64,000 nt of DNA from DSWT01 sp035373625 (GCA_035373625.1 DAOSNS010000006.1:62001-126000), one strand, 5' to 3'. Counted from the stretch's first letter, positions 48,944 to 58,102 are shown. The notes: a model not told the origin generated them from the letters alone. Made by a program: numbers and translations.

Positions 48944-50197
48944 ATGCATACTCTCCCAAAACAATACTGTGTTCGCGCGTTACATTGTGATCATCGGGCG
49001 GATGATGAGACCGTTTATGAGACCCTCAAACGGGCAACTGAGCCACTGACGCGGGCGTGGGATAAGCTCAGGGCAGCGAAACGCATCGGGATCAAGTTCA
49101 ACCAGGATTACGCCCCGGCCCGCACGCCATACTTTGAAGGGATGCGCCAGCAGCTCGTCAGCGATCAAGTCGCACGGGCCGTGGTACGTCTGTTGCGCGA
49201 GGAAACCCAAGCCGAGTTGTTCTATGTGGATACCTCGGTCTTCCACCACGAGGACACTCCCGGTCCCGTGGATTCCACTCACCTGGCGCCGATCATGCGC
49301 GAGTTCGGCGTCCCCTACGTGAACGCCGACATCCCGCCATTTGGTGTGTACCAGGTTCCCGGCGGTGGGCAGATGTTCAGGCAGTACGTCCTACCGCGTG
49401 CCGTGATGGAGGCCGACGCGCTGGTAGATGTTCAGCGGATGAAGAACCACGCCTTTATGGGCATCACGCTCACGCTGAAGAACCTCTTCGGCCTGATGCC
49501 GATGCGCGAGCCGGAAGGCCGTTCACGTCACTACTATCACCATCTGGTGCGCATGCCCTATATGCTCGCCGACATTGGACGCCTTTTCAACCCCGCCCTG
49601 AATATCATTGACGCCCTCATCGCTCAAACCGGCGGTGAGTGGAGTGCGACGGGGCAGGAAGCGCCGGTTGTCGTCAATGCGCTGATCGCCGGCGATCACC
49701 CCGTCGCCACGGATGCCGTCGGCGCGTACTTGATGGGGCACGATCCGCAGGCTGACTGGCTCACCCCACCCTTCCACCGCGACCGCAACGCTTTGCTTGT
49801 CGCAGCGGAGGGCGGCTTTGGGACGGTGGATCTCGCTGAGATAGACTGGACCTCTGAGGTATCACCACAGTCGCCGGGCATCTTTTTCGCGGCGATGACC
49901 GACGATGTGGCGCGGGTCATTTCCTGGCGGCGTACCACCTGCGAGCAGGCGCTCTATTACCGCGATCATCAGCGCGACTTTGTGGCAAAGTACGCCGGCG
50001 AGTTCATCCTGCTTCAGGAGAACGAGGTCAAATGGCACGATACCAGCAGCTTCCTGCGGCAGAGCCGCCGCGTGCTCTCCGGCGACCGCCCCGATCAGGC
50101 CATGTGGCTGAAGTACGTGGATCCCGACGAGGCCGAAGGCGAGCATTTCGAGGTGTACGAGCGCGCATTGGCGGATATGGCGGCGCGGGGACTGTAA
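48944..50197 (+). CDS. DUF362-family protein, copy 2
   Basis: 417 residues, clearly paralogous to the preceding gene along the whole length (shared RAxxCDHxADDETVY start, MKNHAxMGxTxxLKNLFGLMP core, FHRDRNALxVAAExGFGTVxL). AAGGAG precedes the ATG. Tandem duplication followed by divergence suggests distinct partner subunits or substrates. Ends 1 bp from the convergent glycogen synthase gene. Function unknown. Confidence 0.82.
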   Translation: MHTLPKQYCVRALHCDHRADDETVYETLKRATEPLTRAWDKLRAAKRIGIKFNQDYAPARTPYFEGMRQQLVSDQVARAVVRLLREETQAELFYVDTSVFHHEDTPGPVDSTHLAPIMREFGVPYVNADIPPFGVYQVPGGGQMFRQYVLPRAVMEADALVDVQRMKNHAFMGITLTLKNLFGLMPMREPEGRSRHYYHHLVRMPYMLADIGRLFNPALNIIDALIAQTGGEWSATGQEAPVVVNALIAGDHPVATDAVGAYLMGHDPQADWLTPPFHRDRNALLVAAEGGFGTVDLAEIDWTSEVSPQSPGIFFAAMTDDVARVISWRRTTCEQALYYRDHQRDFVAKYAGEFILLQENEVKWHDTSSFLRQSRRVLSGDRPDQAMWLKYVDPDEAEGEHFEVYERALADMAARGL

Positions 50198-50198
50198 G

Positions 50199-51665
50199 TT
50201 ACCCTTGCTGTTTGTTCCTGATGGCCCGCTCGTAGGCTTCGAGGTACGCCCTGGCGCTCTCATCCCACGAAAAATTCTGCGCCATTGCCTTCTGAATCAT
50301 CTTAGCGATGTGATGCCGGCGGTCATAATAGGTGCTCACGGCCCAACCGACGGTGTAGTAGATGGCGTGGGCACTCGGTTCCCAGAATTTGAAGCCGGTG
50401 CCTTCACCGGTGGCCTCGTCGTATTGCTCGACGGTGTCTGCCAGGCCGCCGGTGTTGCGCACGATGGGCAATGTGCCGTATTTGAGAGAGTAAATCTGGT
50501 TGAGGCCACACGGTTCGTAGCGCGACGGCATGATGAAGAAGTCCGCACCGGCCTCAATCCAGTGCGCCAGGGTGTTATCGTAGCCGATGTAGCTGCCGAT
50601 GCGTCCGGGATAGCGCGCCGGCAGTTCCCCGTAGAAGGCTTCTAGCCGCTTGTCGCCTGATCCCAGGATCACGAATTGTACGTGCATGCTGTTGACGATG
50701 GCCTCGATGCTGCCCGCCAGCAAATCCAGCCCCTTTTGATCTGCAAACCGGCTGACCACGCCGATAATCGGGATCGCGGGATCTACATTCAATAGAAAAC
50801 GCTTTTGTAGCTCGCGTTTGCACACCGCCTTGCCGCTCAGGTCTTCTGCAGAATACTGCGCCGGGATGAGCTTGTCTGTCGCGGGGTTCCATTGCGTGTA
50901 GTCAACGCCGTTGAGGATGCCGATATAGTTGACGCCTTTGTTGTTGAGGTAGGGGGCCATCCCGTGGGCATATTCGGGCATGCGGGTCTCGTTTGCGTAG
51001 GTTGGGCTGACGGTCGTGACGAGGTCGGCGTAGACGATCCCGCCTTTCAAGAAATTGACACTCCCGTGATCTTCGAGCTTATCCGGCGTGAAGTTGCCCC
51101 ATTGCAGCCCGATGTAGTCGTAGTGTTCTTTGCCGTACTTGCCCTGGTAGCCGACGTTGTGAATGGTGAGCACGCTTGCGGCTTTGCCGAGTACCGGATC
51201 GTTCCAGTGCCACACTTTGAGATAAGCCGCCGCCAGGGCCGTCTGCCAGTCGTGGACGTGAACAATGTCCGGCGCGAAACCCATATCGCGCGCCAATTGC
51301 AGCCCGGCCCGCGTAAGGAAAGCGAAGCGGCGCGGATTGTCACCGTAGTCGTTGAAATTCTCGTCGTGGTATAGACCGGGGCGGGCAAAGTATTTGTCCG
51401 ATTCGATGAAGTATACGGGGATGCCGTCCATCGTCGTGGTGCGGACGGCGCACCATTCCTCGGTGTTGCCCATCCACACGCACATTGAGTTGAAGAATGG
51501 GGTGATCCGGTGTTTATGGACGTCAATACTGCCGTATTTGGGCATCACCACAATGGTTTCTTGACCGAGCGCGCGCAGTGCAATGGGCAGCGCTCCTACC
51601 ACGTCGGCTAACCCGCCGGTCTTGGCAAACGGTACACATTCGGAAGCAATCATCAGGATTTTCAT
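50199..51665 (-). CDS. glgA: Glycogen synthase (GT5)
   Basis: 488 residues from the ATG at 51665 (GAGG 8 bases upstream; a GTG three codons earlier overlaps that site). GlgA extends alpha-1,4-glucan from ADP-glucose. The KTGGLADVVGALP motif near the N-terminus binds ADP-glucose, HDWQTAL is conserved, and the C-terminal RYEPCGLNQIYSLKYGTLPIVRNTGGLADTV region is complete. Last gene of a minus-strand run after SMP-30 and the FAD fusion; why these genes are linked is unclear. Confidence 0.95.
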   Translation of the reverse strand: MKILMIASECVPFAKTGGLADVVGALPIALRALGQETIVVMPKYGSIDVHKHRITPFFNSMCVWMGNTEEWCAVRTTTMDGIPVYFIESDKYFARPGLYHDENFNDYGDNPRRFAFLTRAGLQLARDMGFAPDIVHVHDWQTALAAAYLKVWHWNDPVLGKAASVLTIHNVGYQGKYGKEHYDYIGLQWGNFTPDKLEDHGSVNFLKGGIVYADLVTTVSPTYANETRMPEYAHGMAPYLNNKGVNYIGILNGVDYTQWNPATDKLIPAQYSAEDLSGKAVCKRELQKRFLLNVDPAIPIIGVVSRFADQKGLDLLAGSIEAIVNSMHVQFVILGSGDKRLEAFYGELPARYPGRIGSYIGYDNTLAHWIEAGADFFIMPSRYEPCGLNQIYSLKYGTLPIVRNTGGLADTVEQYDEATGEGTGFKFWEPSAHAIYYTVGWAVSTYYDRRHHIAKMIQKAMAQNFSWDESARAYLEAYERAIRNKQQG

Positions 51666-51685
51666 AGCTGGCACCTCGTTGTCAT

Positions 51686-52750
51686 TTAGCTAATTTTCGA
51701 GCGAAACTCCGGCCTGCCCTGGATGCCTAATCGCAGGCGGAACAGCGCACCTGCACCTTTGCCCTCGCGCGCTTTCTGGTCGCCGCCCGCCGTGGTCACG
51801 TAGATGTCGGTGTAATCCGGCCCGCCGAAGGTGACGCTGGACACCTTCCGGGCGGGGAAGGCGATGCGCCGTTCTTCGACACCGTCAGCCGTGTAGCGGA
51901 CCAGTACGCCGCCATCCCACCGCGCCGACCAGACGCAACCCTCCGCGTCCACCGTCATTCCGTCGGGGACACCTTCGCCGTTGGGCGTCTGCACGAAGAC
52001 GCGCTGGTTGGTGATGGCGCCGGTCGCACGGTCGTAGTCGAAGCGATAGATGTTGCGCGTGGGCGAGTCGGTGTAGTAGAGGCCCTTGAGGTCGGGCGTG
52101 AAGCCCATCCCGTTGGAGACGCCGATGCCGTCGAGTAATTTGGTGAGTGTGCGGTCGGGATCGAGGCGGTAGAGCCGTCCCAGGCGCGATTGCGTGGGCA
52201 TCGTGCCGCAGAAGACGCGGCCTTCCGGGTCGGCGATGACGTCGTTGAAGCGGGTGGTCGCTTCATCCGGGATTTCGTCAAGGACGGTGGTGAGTTCCCC
52301 TTCACGCCAGAGCTTGACCGCGCCGCGTGCCATAAAAAGCAGCAGCGCGCCGTCCTCCTGGATGGTGAAACCGCCGATGGCCTCCGGACTTTGGAAGCAC
52401 TGCTCGTGTTCGCCGGTTGCCGGTGTGTAGCGGAACAGCCGCCCTTTGGGGATGTCCACCCAGTAAACGCGCTGCTCGTCCGGGTGCCAGAGCGGGCCTT
52501 CGCCGGTGACGCAGGCGTAATCGGCGATCAGTTCCGGCTCGATGGCGACGGTGGTGGATGTGGCTGTCAGCGTGGCCGTAGGATCGGGGCGGGGTGTGGC
52601 GGTGGGGATGGGCGCTTCTTCTGTTGCAGTTTCCGTGTGTGGCGTGATGGCGCGCGCGCACCCGGCCAGCGCGCCGACCGCCGCGAGTTTGAGCAGGTCG
52701 CGGCGTGAGAGCCGCCGGAAACCTGCCGTGTGAGTTTCGTTTGCGTTCAT
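51686..52750 (-). CDS. SMP-30/gluconolactonase family lipoprotein with Tat signal
   Basis: 354 residues. The N-terminus has a twin-arginine signal with lipobox (SRRDLLKLAAVGALAGC), so a folded lipoprotein is exported. A Thr/Pro linker (about 45-68) precedes a six-bladed propeller: GEGPLWHPDEQRVYWVDI, RFNDVIADPEGRVFCGTM, GVSNGMGFTPD and PDGMTVDAEGCVWSARWDG carry the metal ligands E, N and D expected for SMP-30/regucalcin lactonases, which open sugar lactones. Starts inside the stop of the upstream FAD gene (4-bp overlap). Confidence 0.88.
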   Translation of the reverse strand: MNANETHTAGFRRLSRRDLLKLAAVGALAGCARAITPHTETATEEAPIPTATPRPDPTATLTATSTTVAIEPELIADYACVTGEGPLWHPDEQRVYWVDIPKGRLFRYTPATGEHEQCFQSPEAIGGFTIQEDGALLLFMARGAVKLWREGELTTVLDEIPDEATTRFNDVIADPEGRVFCGTMPTQSRLGRLYRLDPDRTLTKLLDGIGVSNGMGFTPDLKGLYYTDSPTRNIYRFDYDRATGAITNQRVFVQTPNGEGVPDGMTVDAEGCVWSARWDGGVLVRYTADGVEERRIAFPARKVSSVTFGGPDYTDIYVTTAGGDQKAREGKGAGALFRLRLGIQGRPEFRSKIS

Positions 52751-55131
52751 CTTAGCTTCTCTGTATTCGACGTTTGGTTTTCACTGATGCTGACGGCGAT
52801 GCGCCGGCCTTCGGCGACGGCTTCGACGACGGTGTGGTGCGCCGCGCCCACGTACATTCCTGGGAACGAGAGCGCGTCGCCCACGATGTCGGTGAAGTCT
52901 GCGGTGACGTAGACTGCGCTGTGGGAGTTACACAACTCCGCGATGTCGAATGTGACGCCCGGCACCTGCTGTCCAACGAAGTGAATGTTATCCACCAACA
53001 AGCCTTGCAGGTCGCGGTTCAGGGCCGCCACGGGCAAATCGCCGCGCGCGGCCATATCCAGCAGTTGCCCGCCCGGTTGCGCTTCTCTGCCGTACACGTC
53101 AACCGTGCGTCCTGTCAGAGCCAGGTAGTACGCGCAGCTCAAGCCCGCCGGGCCGCCGCCGAGCACGGCGATGCGCTGTGGATTCTCGACAGAGCCGGGC
53201 CGCAGCCAACCGGCGTGGCCGGCCGTCTCGCACACCCACCGTTCGAGTTCCGCGATGCGCACGGGCGCTCCGGCGAATGATTTGCGATAGCAGCGTTTCT
53301 GGCACAGGGCATCCGCCGCGCAGACGTAGCCGCAGACTTCGGCGAACGGATTGCGCTCGCGCAGCAGTCGCGCCGCGCCGATGTAGTTGCGCGCTTCCAT
53401 GCGCCGCAGAAAACCGGGGATGTTGATCCCGGCGGGGCATCCGGCGACGCACGCCGGATGTTCGCAGCCCTGGCATTGGGCGGCGGCGAGGTGCGCGTTC
53501 TCTAACGTGATGGGATCATCCGCCATAATTTTCGGGCGAGTGTAGGGGATTTCGACGAACTGCACGTACTGCTTGGGGAACTTGCGCGTGTCGTATTCCG
53601 GCTTGTGGAGGTCGCGCAGCACCATATTCGCCGCCCCGACGCCGGAGACCATCGTGGCCGGCGCGCCGGTGCCCATCACCGTCGAGTCGCCGCAGACGTA
53701 GAGGTTCTTCCATTCGCTGCGAGCGTGCAGCCGCTTGAGCATGTGTTGGCCGATGGCGTTTTTGGGGCCGCCGACCGCGCCGCCGTTCTTGAGCATGTAA
53801 CGTTCGATCGTAGTCGGCGTCCCGATGATCAGGGTTTCGATATGGTCGCTGAATCCCGGATAGTGTTGGTCAATCTGAGCGATCATCCGCTCGGCTTCGC
53901 GTTTCTTTTGATCGCGGTAGGCTTTAGCGTGGTAGGCCGGGTCATCCGGCGATGGCCACGCGCACATATTCGGCGCAATCGCCATAACGGCCAGCTTGCC
54001 CGGCGGGCATAAGGTGTGATCCACCAAGGCGTTGATGTACAACGTGAGATCGCTGTTGTCAATGACCTTGCGGTTTTCGATGAAGATTTCCCAGGGGAAC
54101 ACGTCCTCCGGCAGTGCCGCCCGGTCCACGACCATGTAGAGCGTCATACTGGGGTAGGTGGGGACGAGCGACTGTGCCCACGCCAGGCGTTCCGGCGGGA
54201 TGTGCTCCGGGCGGACCAGTTTGCCGTAGAGGTTCCATACGGTGGTGTTGGCGATCACGCGATCCGCCAAAATCTCGACGCCGTTCGCCAGCCGCACGCC
54301 GTAAGCGCGCCCGTCGCGGATCAGGATTTCGTCCACCAGTTGGCCGTAAAGCGCCTGCCCGCCGTCGCGTTCGAAGGCTTTCTCGATGGTGTTGGGGAGC
54401 ATCTGCGCCCCGCCGGCGGGATAGTAGACGCCGCCGATGTGGTTGTCGAGGAACATCGTGGCGGCGAGGACGGCGGGCGTTTCTGCGGCGGTGGTGTAGG
54501 CGTAGGCCGAACAGAGTTTGTCGAAGAAGTGAACGATCTCCGGCGTGTGGAAGTAGCGATCCAGCAAGTCCTTGACACTGGTATAGAGCAACCTTTGCAT
54601 TTTGACGATCGCCAGCGGATCGGAGAGCAGCCGCCGCAATCCCTGACGCGGCGAGAACTCCGAAGGCGGCACGACCACCTCGTTTTTGATGACGATGTTT
54701 TCGTACATCTTGTAGAGATCGGCGTAGAACGCGCGCAACGCTGCTTTCTCTGCGGGATAAAGCTGGCCGAGTTCGTCCAGGAACCGGTTCACATCTGGCC
54801 AGAAGATGATTTCCTGGCCCTCGAACGTCATGCGCGCCAGGGTGGGGTGGGCAATGATCTCGATGGGTTCTTCCAGTTCGTTGATCAAGAACCGGAAGGG
54901 CTTGAACCCCTTGTCGCCAAAGCCATAAATCATCGCCGTGCCTACGTCGAAAACGACATCCTCACGCTTGAACGACGTGCATGAACCGCCGGGCTTGGAC
55001 TGCTGATCAATCATCAGCACAGACAGGCCGCGTTTCGCCAATAAACTCGCCGCCGTCATCCCTCCCAGTCCAGCGCCGACGACGATCACGTCGTAATGCT
55101 CACGCAGTACACAATTTTCCAGTATCCGCAT
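52747..55131 (-). CDS. Fusion of a phytoene-desaturase-like FAD oxidoreductase with a GltD-like iron-sulfur/FAD module
   Basis: 794 residues. Residues 1-520 form a CrtI/carotenoid-isomerase-like amine-oxidase fold with dinucleotide motif VIVVGAGLGGMTAASLLAKRG and PGGSC. From about 548 a Fer4_20 domain begins, CQGCEHPACVAGCP with further cysteines CGYVC and LCQKRC, as in the glutamate synthase small subunit. A second Rossmann motif AVLGGGPAGLSCAYYLAL (about 655) follows, but the protein ends soon afterwards, so the GltD-like part is shorter than in GltD itself. It could pass electrons from NAD(P)H through Fe-S to the oxidoreductase. Substrate unknown; SMP-30 and glgA are co-transcribed. Confidence 0.82.
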   Translation of the reverse strand: MRILENCVLREHYDVIVVGAGLGGMTAASLLAKRGLSVLMIDQQSKPGGSCTSFKREDVVFDVGTAMIYGFGDKGFKPFRFLINELEEPIEIIAHPTLARMTFEGQEIIFWPDVNRFLDELGQLYPAEKAALRAFYADLYKMYENIVIKNEVVVPPSEFSPRQGLRRLLSDPLAIVKMQRLLYTSVKDLLDRYFHTPEIVHFFDKLCSAYAYTTAAETPAVLAATMFLDNHIGGVYYPAGGAQMLPNTIEKAFERDGGQALYGQLVDEILIRDGRAYGVRLANGVEILADRVIANTTVWNLYGKLVRPEHIPPERLAWAQSLVPTYPSMTLYMVVDRAALPEDVFPWEIFIENRKVIDNSDLTLYINALVDHTLCPPGKLAVMAIAPNMCAWPSPDDPAYHAKAYRDQKKREAERMIAQIDQHYPGFSDHIETLIIGTPTTIERYMLKNGGAVGGPKNAIGQHMLKRLHARSEWKNLYVCGDSTVMGTGAPATMVSGVGAANMVLRDLHKPEYDTRKFPKQYVQFVEIPYTRPKIMADDPITLENAHLAAAQCQGCEHPACVAGCPAGINIPGFLRRMEARNYIGAARLLRERNPFAEVCGYVCAADALCQKRCYRKSFAGAPVRIAELERWVCETAGHAGWLRPGSVENPQRIAVLGGGPAGLSCAYYLALTGRTVDVYGREAQPGGQLLDMAARGDLPVAALNRDLQGLLVDNIHFVGQQVPGVTFDIAELCNSHSAVYVTADFTDIVGDALSFPGMYVGAAHHTVVEAVAEGRRIAVSISENQTSNTEKLR

Positions 55132-55154
55132 AGTCTCACATAAAAGTTCAAATG

Positions 55155-55208
55155 TTATGGTGTCTGGACGCTAGAACGTTTGAACATTCCAACGTTCTAA
55201 CAATTTTC
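55155..55208. repeat. Degenerate word repeat (GAACGTTTGAACATTCCAACGTTC type)
   Basis: AACGTT words in alternating orientation between the FAD fusion gene and the Gfo/Idh gene; same family as 40925-40980. Confidence 0.5.
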
Positions 55209-55211
55209 GTT

Positions 55212-56315
55212 TTAATCATCCAGCACCCCTTTACGCAATCCCAGTGGAAGCGGGGACGGACGCTCGCACGTGCTCTCCAACGTCACGCGGCGGCCTGCAT
55301 CGGCGGCGTCGTGGATCGCGTGCATGATGTCGAGGACGTGGTAGGCCAGCTCACCGTTGGCACGGTGGGGCCGCCCGGAGCGCAGCGCGTAGGCCATATC
55401 CGCCACGCCGATGCCCCGGCTATTTTCCGCGTAGCCATGCGTCAGCGGGATGTCGCTCCATTCCGACGCGCCCGCCCGCCGCACGCGCACCGGCCCGCCG
55501 AACGTGTTGGGATCGGGGACGCTGAGCGTGCCCTCCGTACCGTAGATTTCGATGCGCGGCAACTCATGCGCCCACACGTCGAAGCTGGTGATGATGGTGC
55601 CGACCGCGCCGTTGGCGAATTCGAGCAAGCCGACGACATGCGTGGGCACTTCCACCTCGACGACCGTGCCGTGCAGTGGCTGGCTCGTGATCGTGCGCGT
55701 GGGGAAGGTGATGCGCGTCGTGCCGCTGACCTGCTGCACCGGCCCCATCAGGTTGATCAGCGCCGTGAGGTAGTACGGCCCCATATCGAACATCGGCCCG
55801 CCGCCCACTTTGTAGTAGAACTCCGGCGCCGGGTGCCAGCTCTCGTGCCCGTGGCAGAGCATGAACGCCGTCGCGCCGATGGGTTCGCCGATCCAGCCGT
55901 CGTCAATGAGCTTGCGGCAGGTTTGGATGCCGCCGCCGAGGAAAGTATCCGGCGCACCACCGACGCGCACGCCCTTCGCCTGCGCCGCCGCGAGCAGTGC
56001 CTTGCCCTGCTCGCGGGTGATGGTGAGCGGCTTCTCGTTGTACACCGACTTCCCGGCGGCCACCGCGGCCATTGCCACCTCGTAGTGCGCGTTGGGGATG
56101 GTGAGGTTGACGACGATCTCGATTTCTGGATCGGCGAGCAATTCTTCCACCGTGCACGCGCGCGGGATGTGGTGTTTCTCCGCTTGCGCCTGTGCCCGCT
56201 CCATCACGAGATCCGCGCACGCCACCGTGTCCAGAATCTCGAAAACCTTATCCGCCTGCAAATAAATCCCACTGATGTTGCCACAACCGATTACGCCAAT
56301 TTTAGTTTTGTTCAT
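55212..56315 (-). CDS. Gfo/Idh/MocA-family NAD(P)-dependent oxidoreductase
   Basis: 367 residues from MNKTKIGVIGCGN; an in-frame upstream extension is only the translated word repeat (SANERISESANERIS) and is excluded. The Rossmann fold GVIGCGNISG and the family EKP motif (YNEKPLTITREQGKAL) are present, and HGHESWHPAPEFYYKVGGGPMFDMGPYYL is the substrate side. Family members oxidise or epimerise sugars and inositols. Followed on the same strand order by the ThuA gene upstream (56399), a common pair in sugar catabolism. Confidence 0.88.
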   Translation of the reverse strand: MNKTKIGVIGCGNISGIYLQADKVFEILDTVACADLVMERAQAQAEKHHIPRACTVEELLADPEIEIVVNLTIPNAHYEVAMAAVAAGKSVYNEKPLTITREQGKALLAAAQAKGVRVGGAPDTFLGGGIQTCRKLIDDGWIGEPIGATAFMLCHGHESWHPAPEFYYKVGGGPMFDMGPYYLTALINLMGPVQQVSGTTRITFPTRTITSQPLHGTVVEVEVPTHVVGLLEFANGAVGTIITSFDVWAHELPRIEIYGTEGTLSVPDPNTFGGPVRVRRAGASEWSDIPLTHGYAENSRGIGVADMAYALRSGRPHRANGELAYHVLDIMHAIHDAADAGRRVTLESTCERPSPLPLGLRKGVLDD

Positions 56316-56344
56316 AGAGTATCTCTCATTCTCAGTTTGCGCTG

Positions 56345-56402
56345 GTCCACTGATTCGCTCATTTGCCGATTCGCTGATTCGCTCATTCGCTGATTCGTTC
56401 AC
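56345..56402. repeat. Degenerate word repeat (GATTCGCTCATTCGCTGATTCGC type)
   Basis: Five or six imperfect copies of (T/G)GATTCGCTCA(T) between ThuA and Gfo/Idh genes. The reverse complement of the words at 37775-37800, where it is translated as SANERIG. Confidence 0.7.
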
Positions 56403-57055
56403 TTGCTCGCCCACAACATCCCACGTTTGACGATCTCGCGCGCTTCGGGGACATCGAAATCTTTGGCGACGTGGCCGAAGGAAGCGTAGAAGACGCGCCC
56501 CTGACCGTAACGGCGTTTCCAAACCACCGGCATAACCACGCCTTTGATCCAGTACGCATGCTCGCCGCTGAAGGTAGTCGTCGCCAGCACCTCGTTGGAA
56601 GGGTCAACATGCATATAATACTGCTCCGAGTGCATGTCGAAGTCGTCCAGGCCGGCCACGATTGGATCGTCGCTGATAATGTTGACGCGATAATCAATGA
56701 CGCCGCCGGGATGCGCTACCCATTGGCCACCGACCATGAACTGGTAGTCCACGTTGTTGCGGAACGAGTCGCCCATGCCGCCGTGCCAGCCGGCGATGCC
56801 CACACCGCTTTTGACGGCGTTCAAGAGGCCCTGTTCTTGCTCGCGGGTGATCGTCCCCATCGTCCACACCGGCACGATCAAGTTGAGGCTCATCATCTTG
56901 TCGGTGTCCAGATACACATCCAGCGTGTCGAAGACCTCGACCGCATACCCCTGGGATTCCAGGTACGGCGCAAAAATTGCCACACACTGATCCGGCTCAT
57001 GTCCCATCCAGCCGCCCCATACCAAAATCGCTTTTTTCGCTTTCGATTCAGACAT
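56399..57055 (-). CDS. ThuA-like (trehalose utilisation) protein
   Basis: 218 residues with the ThuA/GATase-like fold: KAILVWGGWMGHEPDQCV at the start, GVGIAGWHGGMGDSFRN (about 86-102) and YGQGRVFYASFGHVAKD near the end. ThuA proteins act in disaccharide (trehalose/sucrose) 3-keto pathways with Gfo/Idh partners, and a Gfo/Idh gene lies 83 bp downstream. AAGGAG precedes the ATG. The C-terminus reaches into the word repeat, which may have replaced its last codons. Confidence 0.85.
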   Translation of the reverse strand: MSESKAKKAILVWGGWMGHEPDQCVAIFAPYLESQGYAVEVFDTLDVYLDTDKMMSLNLIVPVWTMGTITREQEQGLLNAVKSGVGIAGWHGGMGDSFRNNVDYQFMVGGQWVAHPGGVIDYRVNIISDDPIVAGLDDFDMHSEQYYMHVDPSNEVLATTTFSGEHAYWIKGVVMPVVWKRRYGQGRVFYASFGHVAKDFDVPEAREIVKRGMLWASK

Positions 57056-57131
57056 ACATAGCTCCTTAAGCCAATATAAAATTCGGCGGGGAATGTCGGC
57101 AGGACATCCCCCGTACCTTTAGGTTATTCTA

Positions 57132-57162
57132 CACTGAAACTGCAATGGCGAAAGTTTCAGTG
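57132..57162 (-). terminator. Hairpin at the end of the flavodoxin-like gene
   Basis: 10-bp arms CACTGAAACT / AGTTTCAGTG with an 11-nt loop, overlapping the last codons. No T-run. Confidence 0.5.
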
Positions 57163-57609
57163 CACGGCCTGCGCCAGTTGTTGGCCTAAGGCCCGGCAGG
57201 CTTCCAGGATGGCCGGGGTGGGGCGCCGCTGCGAGGCGACGGTCGCGCCGACCTTTGTGCCCATGCGGCTGAACAGTTCCTCGAAGGGCTGCCTGGCCCG
57301 TCCGCCGTCACCGTGAGAGATGAAAAGGGCGTAGGGCTTGTCGGTGAGCCGCGCCGGATTGCTCATTTTAGCGATATACCAGTCATCCAGAAAGGTTTTC
57401 ATGGTGCCGGCGATATAGCTGAAGTAATCCGGCGTGCCGAAAGCCACGGCGTCGAAGGCGCGGTACTCGTCCATCGTGATGCGCCGCTCATTCGCGTTGA
57501 TCAGCGTCACCTCGGCGCCGGCAGCCCGCGCGCCCTCGGCCACAGCCTCGGCCATCAGTGCTGTGTTGCCGTGTTCTTGTGAATGATACAACACTAAAAT
57601 CGAACTCAT
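57157..57609 (-). CDS. Flavodoxin-fold NAD(P)H-dependent oxidoreductase
   Basis: 150 residues. An FMN-binding loop ILVLYHSQEHGNTALMAEAV starts the protein (WrbA/flavodoxin-like), followed by DAVAFGTPDYFSYIAGTMKTFLDD (about 54-76), which contacts the flavin ring. ATG at 57609 chosen because AAGGAGG lies 5 bases upstream; a GTG two codons earlier overlaps it. Likely electron transfer or quinone/iron reduction; partner unknown. Stands alone. Confidence 0.85.
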   Translation of the reverse strand: MSSILVLYHSQEHGNTALMAEAVAEGARAAGAEVTLINANERRITMDEYRAFDAVAFGTPDYFSYIAGTMKTFLDDWYIAKMSNPARLTDKPYALFISHGDGGRARQPFEELFSRMGTKVGATVASQRRPTPAILEACRALGQQLAQAVH

Positions 57610-57624
57610 AGACACCTCCTTGAG

Positions 57625-57660
57625 AATTGTCGGCTAGTCGTTAGTCGGGTAGTCATTGTC
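57625..57660. repeat. Degenerate word repeat (GTCGGCTAGTCGTTAGTCGGGTAGTC)
   Basis: Copies of (TA)GTCG(G) words; same family as 35748-35795. Confidence 0.5.
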
Positions 57661-57695
57661 TTTCGTGCGTGCTGCGCCTGTCTATGGCAAATTGG

Positions 57696-58040
57696 CTAAA
57701 TCAAGGTCGGCGCTGGCGTCAAGTTGCCGGCAACATAGGGCTTGGGCCAAGAACCGCTGTCGCTAGGAAATGTCTCATCCACAGCGTAATAGTATGGAGC
57801 ATCACCGTATGTGTGTAAGTTCAGGTCACCGGTGAAGTTGCTGGGAGTGCGCGCTTTCACGGCTTGCTCAATGATCATGGGCCGCCCTAAGTTCGTGCCG
57901 CGATACCTGATGTAACTATCCGTGATGTCTTCCCAGGTTTCAGGATTTCGTCCAGGACTGTGAACTAATGTCAGCATCAGCCCGCCAATCAGGACAACTG
58001 CCACGACCAGCGCGGTGAACACCATCCATGTCCGTCTCAT
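57696..58040 (-). CDS. Small single-TM exported protein, unknown
   Basis: 114 residues: N-terminal TM/signal anchor (WMVFTALVVAVVLIGGLMLTLV, about 5-26) and an 88-residue outside domain rich in Tyr, Pro and Asp (SYIRYRGTNLGRPMIIEQAV; GDAPYYYAVDETFPSDSG). AAAGGAGG lies just before the ATG. I recognise no family. Separated from the ABC operon upstream by a hairpin. Confidence 0.65.
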   Translation of the reverse strand: MRRTWMVFTALVVAVVLIGGLMLTLVHSPGRNPETWEDITDSYIRYRGTNLGRPMIIEQAVKARTPSNFTGDLNLHTYGDAPYYYAVDETFPSDSGSWPKPYVAGNLTPAPTLI

Positions 58041-58102
58041 ACCACCTCCTTTCAGACATTATGGTACTATGATTGTCCACCGGAGACAGAAATAGTCAAT
58101 AG

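Noticed and set aside
55212..56522. Longer N-terminus for the Gfo/Idh protein
   Set aside because: The extension is translated word repeat and out-of-family sequence; the Rossmann fold begins at MNKTKIGVIG (56315).
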